Below are positions 21,332 to 30,264 of a stretch of 64,000 nucleotides of DNA, one piece after another; within the stretch, counting starts at the first letter, position 1; each line of letters opens with the position of its first letter. This DNA is from Mikania micrantha. Taxonomy: Eukaryota > Streptophyta > Magnoliopsida > Asterales > Asteraceae. The position numbers were made by a program, and so were the translations under genes. The notes under the pieces are model-generated. The model did no database searches. It was not told the DNA's origin and saw nothing but the letters and a program-made list of their open reading frames with translations. The DNA lies in assembly GCA_009363875.1 (NCBI GenBank), contig CM018693.1:76124028-76188027 (forward strand), given 5' to 3'.

Positions 21332-24300
21332 GGAAAGCCAAGCAAGCTTAAACACGTTTGGTATGTAGATAGTGGCTGTTCCCGGCATATGACTGGGGAT
21401 TTCTCTCAGTTGCATGAAGTTACACCATTCAATGGAGGTTATGTATCATTTGCTGGAGACAAGGGAGGAAGGATAAGCATGAAGGGCACGGTCACTAATG
21501 GAACTCTTAGTTTTGAAGATGTGTACTATGTTGAAGAGCTCAATCACAGTCTTCTGAGTGTTTCTCAAATCTGTGATAAGAGTTTTTCCACACACTTCAC
21601 AAACAAAGAATGTCTTATTCTGAAGCCTGGCTTTGTGGTGCCTGAGAAGTGGATTCTGATGAGAACTCCAAGGATAAACAATGCATACATTATCAACATG
21701 AGCTCAGATTCGTTTACAGAGAACACTTGCTTGTTTTCTAAGGCATCGGAGCATGATTGTCTATTGTGGCATCGGAGACTGGGTCATGTAAACCTAAAGA
21801 ATCTGAACAGACTCGCCAAGGGAGATCACGTCATTGGTCTACCTTCTAAAGATTTCTCCACTATTGAGAAATGTATCGCTTGTGCGAAAGGGAAACAACA
21901 CAAGAGACCTCACAAGCCAAAATTGTTCAATTCCATCTCTTCAGTTCTTCAACTTCTTCATATGGATCTTTTCGGACCGATTAACGTAATGAGTATCGGG
22001 AAAAAGTCATATTGTCTCGTTGTGACAGATGATTATTCCAGATTCACTTGGGTGTTCTTTCTAGCCAAGAAAGATGAAGCTCCAGAGATTTTGAAGAAGT
22101 TCATTACCTTGATTGAAAATCAGAAGAATCTAAAGGTCAAGGTGATTAGAACTGATAATGGAACTGAATTTAGAAATCAGACTCTTATAGATTTCTGTGA
22201 TGAAAAAGGGATAGCTAGGCAATACAGTGCAGCTAGAACGCCTCAGCAAAATGGAGTTGCTGAAAGGAGAAACAGAACGCTTATAGAAGCTGCACGAACG
22301 ATGTTGTCAGAATCAAAGCTACCAATCTTTTTCTGGGCTGAAGCAGTTAACACTGCGTGCTATGTTCAAAATAGAGCACTTCTGAACAAGCGTCATCATA
22401 AGACTCCCTACGAGATTCTATTCAATCAGAAGCCCAAAGTTGGACACTTCAAGTCATTCGGATGTCCTTGCACTCTTCTTCATACAGAGCCTAATCATAA
22501 GTTTGATGATAAGGCAGATGAGTGTTACTTCGTGGGCTACTCGTCTGAAAGGGCAGCATACAGAGTTTATAACAAGAAAACTCGGATGATTGTGGAATCA
22601 TACTACATAGATTGGCAAGAAATGAACTCTACTGATGCTGGTTCTGGTCCAAACTGGCTGTTTGAGTATGACTCCACTTTTAGGCCCTTCAGTATTCCAT
22701 CTGAGAATGCAGGAGGATCTGAGCAAGCTGATGAATTTTTCACAGGTGATGACATGGACTACAGGGTTGACTATGTTCCTTGTGATCCTAGTCATCAGAC
22801 AGTTGACCCTCCAGGAATGTATAATCGTGCCTCTCCAGCTCAGCCAACCCCAATTCATGAAGTTCTTCCATCAGAACCAGACAATTCTCAGTCGGTTCAG
22901 CCTCTTCCTGACACTGATCAAACCTCATCCTCTTCCCACCAGACCTTTGATAATCCACTCTTCTCAGATAGCATTCCTGAGGAACATTGTGTGGATCCTG
23001 GAGCTGAAGCAAGTGAAACTGCTCCTATTGACCACATTTCCTCTTCAAGTGAAGAACAAGTCAATAACATCAGCAACCTGCTAGATAATCTGGCTGTAGA
23101 AGAAGTGCCAACACTTAGTGTAAACAAGAATCATCCAGTGGAGAATATTATTGGACCTCTCTCAGAAGGCGTTCTTACTCGAAGCAAATCCATTACAGTT
23201 CAGAACGCGTTGCCTGAAGAGACACTCACTCGAAGTCAATCAGGTCCTATTAACTCTTGTTTATATTCTTGTTTTATTTCACAGGTTGAACCCAAGAATG
23301 TCAAAATGGCTCTAAAGGAGTCCAGCTGGGTTGAGGCAATGCAAGAAGAGTTGATGCAGTTTCAGAAGCTCAAGGTTTGGAATCTGGTTCCTCTACCCAA
23401 GGGAAAATTGCCTATAGGAACCAGATGGGTTTTCAGAAACAAGAGAGATGATTCTGGTGTAATTATCAGAAACAAAGCCAGACTGGTCGTTCAAGGATTT
23501 TATCAGCAGGAGGGGATAGATTATGAAGAAGTCTTTGCACCGGTTGCGAGACTTGAGGCCATACGGATTTTCTTGGCTTATGCCTCCTATATGAACTTTA
23601 CGGTATATCAGATGGATGTGAAAACAGCTTTCTTATACGGAAAGGTAAAGGAGGAAATATATGTGTGCCAACCCCCTGGTTTTGAAGATTCTCAGTATCC
23701 AGAGCATGTCTACAAGTTAGACAAAGCTCTTTAAGGCCTTCATCAAGCACCGCGAGCATGGTATGCTACGCTTACTGATCACCTACTCGCAAATGGATAT
23801 ACTCGTGGAGCTATTGATCAGACCTTGTTCGTCCGCAAAGATAAGAATGATTTAATTCTCGTTCAAATCTATGTGGATGACATCATATTTGGCTCCACCA
23901 GCTCAGCGTTGTGCAAGGAATTTGAAGGGGTAATGAAGAAGAAATTTGAGATGAGCGCGATGGGAGAAATGACCTTCTTTCTGGGTCTGCAGGTAAAGCA
24001 AGATTGTAAGGGTGTGCTGATTCACCAAGGAAAATACGTCACAGACATTTTGAACAAATTCAAAATGACGGAGTCAAAGCCGGCATCCACTCCCATGGCT
24101 GCACGTCCTATCCTGACTTCGGATTTGGAAGGTGAAGATGTTGATCAGCATCTCTATCGCTCGATGATTGGTTCTCTGATGTATCTGACTGCTAGTCGTC
24201 CAGACATTATGTTTTCAGTATGTCAGTGTGCCAGATATCAGGCAAATCCGAAGGCATCTCACCTCATAGATGTCAAGAGAATCTTTCGGTACCTAGTCGG

Positions 24301-24814
24301 GAAACCTAAGCTCGGACTTTGGTATCCAAAGAACTCTGAGTTTCAATTATTTGCATACTCAGACAGTGACTTTGGTGGATGTAACCTGGATAGGAAGTCA
24401 ACCACGGGTGGGTGTCAGTACTTGGGAGATCGTCTTGTTTCATGGCAATGCAAGAAGCAGACCACCGTATCCACATCCACCGCAGAAGCTGAATATGTTG
24501 CTGCTTCCAGTTGCTGCTCTCAGGTTATCTGGATGCAACAACAACTCCTCGATTACGGTTTGAACTTTCTTGACTCTCCTATTTATTGTGACAATGAAGC
24601 AGCCCTACAGATCGTCAAGAATCCGGTACAACATTCCAAAACTAAACATATTGACATCCGGATTCACTTCATCCGTGACTGTTTCGAACGAAAGCTGATT
24701 CATCTTGAAAAGGTCCACACTGATGACAATCTAGCGGACCTTTTCACAAAACCGTTCGATACAGCACGCTTCCATCACCTGCTTGCCTCTCTCAAATTAA
24801 TAAGCTTTAATTAA
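21332..24814 (+). pseudogene. S1: pol, with one nonsense codon in reverse transcriptase
   Basis: The frame opens at 21332, right after an in-frame TAG, in +1 relation to gag. Order: protease [11 protein letters not shown] (Asp at 21368), GAG-pre-integrase HHCC region (LWHRRLGH...CIACAKGK), and integrase with Asp 21965, Asp 22154 and Glu 22262. Reverse transcriptase has YVDD (DD at 23876-23881), and RNase H follows from YSDSDFGG. The first ATG (21389) lies after the protease Asp, so translation must enter from upstream. A Tyr codon has become TAA at 23732-23734, within KAL(Y)[10 protein letters not shown]2 has the Tyr here. The remainder is open to 24814. The element would need complementation to move. 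Confidence 0.9.
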
Positions 24815-26034
24815 AAGGGTTTTTGTAAATACATTAAAATTTGTGTCCTCCCATAGTCACAAATTTAGGGGGAGAAAATTTACAAAAACAACAAAAAGAT
24901 TTTTCATTCTTTGAGTCAGAAAATTTACAAAAACAACAAAAAGATTTTTGGTTGGTTTTTTGAGTCAGTCTAAGATGATCTATAAGTTTAGGGGGAGTTA
25001 AGTTTTGAAATCTTAAGAAAAGGAGATGTTGTCTCTAGCTATTCAAAGAAAATTACAAAAACATTTTTTAATTTTAACTTTACAAAACTTAAGAAAATAC
25101 AAAAAGATTTTATTTGGACAAGCAAAGTGAAGCGATCAAATTGGGAAGTGAAATAATCTCTAAGGATCAGAATTTCACTATCTTATTATGATCTCAAAAG
25201 AAATCACAACCTTGAATATCTATTCTATGCTAAGAAGTTGAAATGAGTTTTTCAAAACTTAAATAATCAGACTTGATCAAACTTAAAATACATATAAATA
25301 GATAAATAAGTGTGAAATTGTGATCATTAGATAACTAGAAACGTGTGACAACTATTTGACTTCTTGTTTAAATCCTTGAATCAAAACAAGATTGTGTTTC
25401 CATAAACTTGAAATTGTGTTTGAAAAACTCGGGTATTTTCCATGTTTTGTGCAAACAAAGAGCGGGAAATACCTACTGAAGCATTCTATGTTTTGCGTCA
25501 GCAAAGAACTGGATGTGTGACGTTAAGGCCAATGTGTCTGCAGATCAGAAAATAAAAGATGCCAATGAGCACAAGATGATAGAACCCCTTCTTGTTCTTG
25601 ATTCTAAACCTACTAGATCTGTTCTTTTCTTTTCTCATCTTAAAACTCTGTCAAAATAATTTGAAGTTCGTTGAAACACAATCAAAGTTTGAAACAAAGG
25701 ATTTAACAAGACTGATAGGTTGCATATTAATCTAGTCTTACAATCTAATTGATCACAAAATTCCCAAAAGATATTTTCAAAAACTTGATCATGTAACTGA
25801 CCTTTAAGAGATGGAATAACGAGTGGAAATAATTGGTAGGGAATAGCTATTTAAAGGTTGTGCTTCTTTAAGAAATTATCTAATATAGTTAAAATTTTGA
25901 TAACAGATTTGATCCCACAAATTTGAACCGACTAAACTTTAAAACTTGTTCAAAGTTTATTTTATTTTATTTTATTTTATTTTATTTTATTTTATTTTAT
26001 AAAAGTTAGAATTTTAAAATCGAAATAAAATAAA
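24815..26034 (+). other. S1: post-pol spacer with internal polypurine tracts
   Basis: No ORF. Polypurine-like TTTAGGGGGAGAAAATTT is at 24864-24881 and TTTAGGGGGAGTT at 24987-24999; the latter resembles the true tract before the 3' LTR. The segment GAAAATTTACAAAAACAAC is tandemly repeated with a 45-bp period from 24874 and 24919. A (TTTTA)n run lies at about 25961-26000. Extra polypurine tracts after pol are a known Sirevirus feature. Confidence 0.65.
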
Positions 26035-26820
26035 ATAAGTGTGTACTCGAAAATTATGTACACGAAATCTCGTATTCGAAATGACTCTATAAATAGTCCA
26101 ACCATATTGAATTTCGAGTACCATATTTTCGTGTACACATTTTCTTCATTTCGAGTACAGACTTGGTGCTCTGAGGCGATCTCGATTTCTAGACCCGATC
26201 TCAAAATTCTACTCCGGCCATCTTTTAGATCATCATTAGGCGAACTTAGGTATAGATTTTTATCAAGTTTTGACCGTGGATTCGAAAGTTATGGTCAAAA
26301 GTAATTTTCGAATACGCGATTTTCGTGTACAGAAAGTCTTTGGTCAAATTGACCTTGAAATGCTTAAAATTGAAAGGCGATTCGTGAATATGTTGGTCGC
26401 CTTTCAATTCCGAGTATATTGAATCGGTTTAGAAGTTCTAAGGAGCCAAAATGATAAACTTCTCTAAGGATTTTGAGTACACGAAATTTCTCAACTTCGT
26501 GTACACGAATATTTCGTGTACAACCAATATTTCGTGTACAGACTAAATTTCGTGTACAGAATGAACTTCGTGTACAGATCACATTTTCGTGTACAAGTTC
26601 CATTTCGTGTACATAGTGGATTTCGTGTACAATATGTACTTCGTGTACATCATGGTTTTCGTGTACACAAGACTTAGAAAATTTTCAACAAATTCAATCT
26701 TCATGATCATTCTGGTCTTCGTGAACACTAAGACTTAGACAATTTTACGAATCATTCGTGTACAACTGTTGTTTCGTGTACACTTCATGTTTATCTAACT
26801 TAATCAGTTTTCTGTTTCAG
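26035..26820 (+). promoter_or_regulatory. S1: LTR-like word array and TATA box upstream of ORF3
   Basis: About 18 copies of TTTCGTGTACA or TTTCGAGTACA-like words, the same words as in the LTR and leader, spread from 26041 to 26785. Near the start sits TATAAATA (26088-26095), identical to the LTR octamer and likewise embedded in the words. Downstream is GAACTTAGGTATAGAT, conserved in S2. The arrangement suggests an internal promoter for ORF3. This is inference from sequence and from the parallel in S2. Confidence 0.5.
26250..26820 (+). other. S1: putative 5'-UTR intron of ORF3
   Basis: Donor CTTAG|GTATAG (intron from 26250); acceptor TTTTCTGTTTCAG ending at 26820, immediately before the ORF3 ATG; branch-like CTAACTTAAT about 25-30 nt upstream. 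Length 571 nt. S2 has the same donor core and placement (52420-52958, 539 nt). Splicing is predicted, not observed. Confidence 0.5.
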
Positions 26821-29800
26821 ATGGCTGACTTAAGATTTGTGCACGATCACAACATGACCGCATTCCTTGGGAAACCACCAGCCAAGCACTCAGAGTTTCA
26901 GAGTATGATTGAAGGCCTGATACTGTCCCCCGTCAACTACGCTATCATGGAGTACCCTCTAATCGTTACCTCATTTATTCGAGACTTCTGGAGCTCAGTA
27001 GAGGAAAGCATTGATGCGGATGGAAACATCAGTATAGTCGGAAAGATCCAGGGTCACTCCATCACTATTTCAGAGCAAATTATTAGAGATTGCCTGCAGT
27101 TCGGAGACAAAGAATCTGATCCTGTTGAGCTAGATCAAGAGCTGGTAAACAAAACTGTTTATCAGATGGGACATGAAGGCGCTTACCCACCCACCGAGAA
27201 GAAACTACTGCATCCGTATTGGAGATATCTAGCACACGTGGTGACACAGTGTCTTTCTGGACGAAAAGGGGGATATGATGTACTCAACCAGACACTTAGC
27301 TCTTGTATGGTGGCCCTAGCACTTGGAGAAGACTTCAACTTCTCAAGGATGATTTTTCAGGATATGCACGCGAACATCAAAGGCAAGAGGAGAGAGAGAT
27401 TCCTGGCCTTTCCAAGATTCATTCAGATTATTCTGGATAAAAGATATCCGAACCTGCAACGCACATTTGGTTCACTGGAAGTTAAGAGGATGCGAGACGA
27501 TATCTTCGGCTACATGAAGATGAACAAACGAGGAAAGAAACAATACATTGGTCAAAGGCCCCTAATCAAGTTTGGAAGATTCGTGGGAGAAGGTGTAGAT
27601 GAAGACATGCCTGGAACCCCAGTGGCAATAGTTGCCGAGGAGCATGATACTCATGCTACAGGCTCAAGTGTTAAAGCTAGTAAAGCTGCTGCTGCTAATG
27701 ATTCTTCATCTTCTTCAAGCGAAGATTTTGTTCCTGAAAAGCCACCAACCAGACAGGAACGAGAAGAAGCTCAAGATACGGATTACACTCCAACTCCTGA
27801 GTCTTCGCCAAAGAAGAAGAGGCAAAAGACAATGGCTAAGAGAACCAGAGATCCTCGACTTCAAAAGATGTTCTCAAGTTTATCTTTCTCTTCTGCTGCT
27901 GCTGTCATGACACAGGCACCCGTTAAACCCACTCTCGTCACCAAACCGCCATCACCACCTCATGTCACATTACCACCATCACCACCTCACGTCACTAAAC
28001 CACCATCACCACCTCATGTCACATTACCACCATCACCACCTCATGTCACAAAACCACCTTCACCACCGCTTGTCACTCAACCACCTCCACCGCCTAAACC
28101 TTCTCAACCCATTAAGCCACAACAACCTAAACCTGCATCCAAACCTTCGAAAACCAAACTCATCATCCGAGTTCCCTCCACACGTCCATCAGTCACCATT
28201 CAGCCTAAAGCCAAAACCAAAGCCAAATCACCTACACCACAATTCGGAAGCAGCAAAGGAAAATCTCCTTTGCGTTCCGATTCACCTTACGAACCACCAC
28301 AGGTGCCTGTCGATCTGATCGGACTTCAGGAGCGAGTCTATCAGTTAGAGAAAGATGCGGAGATAAAAGACAAAATGATCATGAACCTGCGTGAAGGGAA
28401 GATCAAAATATGTTCTCATCTGAACAAGTGCAGAGGAAAGGTCAAGGCGCATGAGAAATTCATCAGAATTCTTTTATTAGAGAACCACAAGATGCAGAGG
28501 GATATCAAACGACTCAAAGGAGAAGAAGTCTCCGAGTCTGAAGATGAAGTCATGGATGTCAGTGATGACAGTGACGACAGTGATGATGATGATAATGATG
28601 GAAATGATGAACAAGATCAAAAGAAAGATAAAGATGAAAAGAAGGACAAGGATGATAAAGACGACCAAGGCGACAAAGATGATAACGATGGAGATGACAA
28701 AGATAAAGACCAAGGTCCTCCTGATGACAAAGATCAAGGTGGAGACTCTGGGAATCCATCATCTTCCGAAAAGCCTTCTGGTATGTATGATGATCTATTT
28801 GGAGACATTCCAGATGACATCCTTTTCGGTGATTGTGTACAGCCAGACGAGACTACTGGAGCCGGACTTGACAGTATATTTGATGATCTTCCGGATGATT
28901 TTGATTTTGGGTCACCAAGCCATCTGAAGAATGATCAAGCCAAGTCTTCTGCAGGGGCATCTGTAGAAGAAGAACCAGAAAATATAATTCTTGGCAATGT
29001 GTCATCAGATCCTTATATCGATTATCTGTATGCCCACAAATACATTGATGCATTGGGAAATGAGATCACTTCTCTGAATGAAGTGATAGATAGCTGGTTT
29101 GATCGAAAGAAGGACTGGACGCCTGCTCCTCCAGTAGATAAAGCAGCTTGGTTCAAAGAGATGGGCGACCAGCATCCAGAGCATACCTTCATTTCCGATG
29201 ACAGAAACCTATTTGCAGTTCGCAATGATAGATCAAATGTATGCTGCTGGATGTACGACAAGCAAAGAGATATCTACTTGGTGAAACGGATGAGTGGAAA
29301 GGTCGAGTTCTACAAAAAGCCAAGAGATTTTTGTTCGTTGCCCAAAGTAGACATCAGAAGCATTGACAAGGCTATGTTCTTCAACCCATCTAAGGACTCA
29401 CAGACTGATTTGTTCGCAAAGTTTATCAAAGATCAGTGTGAGAAGAATTTCCCTGTGATGCGCACGGCAAAGGGACGACGTTTTGTCTCTTCGTGCATCA
29501 TAGATCCAAAGACAAAGAAGCCTTGGGTGTACTATAAGTACCCTCCTCCTCATGTAGAGCAAGCAGTCCCCGTCTCGCCAAGAGTTCCTGATAACTCTTT
29601 GGCTAAATTTCTATCTTGGTATTTTGATGATCTGAACCTTGCTGCAGTCATTCTTAGGAATATGGACGATATTGATGACATCGACATGATTCTTGACCCT
29701 ATGGATCTTCTGAAGTATGGTAAGGATGACATGATGAAGCTGCACAACTCTCCTATACGAGTATATTCCGGAAATGATGAGCTGGCTAAGCCATTTACAC

Positions 29801-29877
29801 GAGTTGTTGCTTATGCCATGAAGCTGAAGCTGTATGCTGGAGCAGGGCCACACAGTGTTACTCTTCCTATCGGATGA
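26821..29877 (+). CDS. S1: ORF3, large 3' protein of unknown function
   Basis: 1018 codons from ATG 26821 (MADLRFVHDHN). The frame is open from 26758, but the ATG after the splice-like CAG matches the S2 start MANLVF. The N-terminal domain of about 215 residues (FWSS..., YWRYLAHV, NFSRMIF, RFIQIILDKR) is homologous to S2 ORF3. Then come a low-complexity linker with about five PPSPPHVT repeats (residues 377-421), a coiled coil (about 499-570), a strongly acidic Asp/Lys stretch (about 578-640), and a C-terminal domain (about 760-1018; YLVKRMSGKVEF) also shared with S2. I see no signal peptide or membrane helix. By position it corresponds to the so-called envelope-like ORF of Sireviruses, but nothing in the sequence supports an envelope role. 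Confidence 0.85.
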   Translation: MADLRFVHDHNMTAFLGKPPAKHSEFQSMIEGLILSPVNYAIMEYPLIVTSFIRDFWSSVEESIDADGNISIVGKIQGHSITISEQIIRDCLQFGDKESDPVELDQELVNKTVYQMGHEGAYPPTEKKLLHPYWRYLAHVVTQCLSGRKGGYDVLNQTLSSCMVALALGEDFNFSRMIFQDMHANIKGKRRERFLAFPRFIQIILDKRYPNLQRTFGSLEVKRMRDDIFGYMKMNKRGKKQYIGQRPLIKFGRFVGEGVDEDMPGTPVAIVAEEHDTHATGSSVKASKAAAANDSSSSSSEDFVPEKPPTRQEREEAQDTDYTPTPESSPKKKRQKTMAKRTRDPRLQKMFSSLSFSSAAAVMTQAPVKPTLVTKPPSPPHVTLPPSPPHVTKPPSPPHVTLPPSPPHVTKPPSPPLVTQPPPPPKPSQPIKPQQPKPASKPSKTKLIIRVPSTRPSVTIQPKAKTKAKSPTPQFGSSKGKSPLRSDSPYEPPQVPVDLIGLQERVYQLEKDAEIKDKMIMNLREGKIKICSHLNKCRGKVKAHEKFIRILLLENHKMQRDIKRLKGEEVSESEDEVMDVSDDSDDSDDDDNDGNDEQDQKKDKDEKKDKDDKDDQGDKDDNDGDDKDKDQGPPDDKDQGGDSGNPSSSEKPSGMYDDLFGDIPDDILFGDCVQPDETTGAGLDSIFDDLPDDFDFGSPSHLKNDQAKSSAGASVEEEPENIILGNVSSDPYIDYLYAHKYIDALGNEITSLNEVIDSWFDRKKDWTPAPPVDKAAWFKEMGDQHPEHTFISDDRNLFAVRNDRSNVCCWMYDKQRDIYLVKRMSGKVEFYKKPRDFCSLPKVDIRSIDKAMFFNPSKDSQTDLFAKFIKDQCEKNFPVMRTAKGRRFVSSCIIDPKTKKPWVYYKYPPPHVEQAVPVSPRVPDNSLAKFLSWYFDDLNLAAVILRNMDDIDDIDMILDPMDLLKYGKDDMMKLHNSPIRVYSGNDELAKPFTRVVAYAMKLKLYAGAGPHSVTLPIG

Positions 29878-29885
29878 CTTCGCCA

Positions 29886-29899
29886 GTCTAGGGGGAGTT
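29886..29899 (+). other. S1: polypurine tract
   Basis: TCTAGGGGGAGTT directly against the TG of the 3' LTR at 29900. It is the third GGGGGAG tract in S1 and the one positioned to prime plus-strand synthesis. Confidence 0.85.
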
Positions 29900-30264
29900 T
29901 GTAGAGCCCGCCAAACGATGAAGACTGACAAAGTCAACCTGGAAGAGTCAAAGTTTTGGATAATTTCGTGTACAGCTTTTCGAGTACACGAAGTTATCGT
30001 GTACTCGAACCTTTTGTATCTAGATTTCGTGTACACCTAGGCCTAGTATAAATAGACGTATTTTGTACAGGTTTAGGTTGGAATCCCGAGGCATACGCTC
30101 TCTAGACGTATTGAGGCGCTTGTACTCGAAGTTTTGCAATATTTATAAAGTTTGCATTTTTCTACTTGCTTTCGTGTTTCTAACTTGGATTCCGCACTTG
30201 TTAGAGATCATTGATGATGTTTACAGAGATAAAGTTTGGATCTTGATCAGTTTGAGGACCTACA
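29900..30264 (+). repeat. S1: 3' LTR
   Basis: 365 bp, one difference from the 5' LTR. TATAAATA is at 30049-30056. The GTGGA target duplication follows at 30265-30269. Confidence 0.93.

Larger units (their letters stand above)
5040..30264 (+). mobile_element. S1: Ty1/copia Sirevirus with a 3' ORF, interrupted by A
   Basis: Plus-strand copia element with 365-bp LTRs (5040-5404 and 29900-30264) that differ at one base, a GTGGA target duplication, a tRNA-Met primer site and a GGGGGAG polypurine tract. Order: gag (897 codons once A is skipped), pol (protease, integrase, reverse transcriptase, RNase H), a 2.0-kb spacer, then ORF3. Element A occupies 6183-18935, so S1 alone is about 12.5 kb. The gag coiled coils, multiple polypurine tracts and a large ORF after pol are the marks of Sireviruses. 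One nonsense codon in reverse transcriptase is the only coding lesion I see outside the insertion. Confidence 0.92.

Noticed and set aside
28477..28927. Several ORFs overlapping the Asp/Lys-rich part of S1 ORF3 on both strands
   Set aside because: They are shadows of the low-complexity GAT/AAA/GAC codon run, without independent start context or domain content.
26821..29877. Naming ORF3 an envelope protein
   Set aside because: No signal peptide, transmembrane segment or fusion-like region is visible in S1 or S2 ORF3; the name would rest on position alone.
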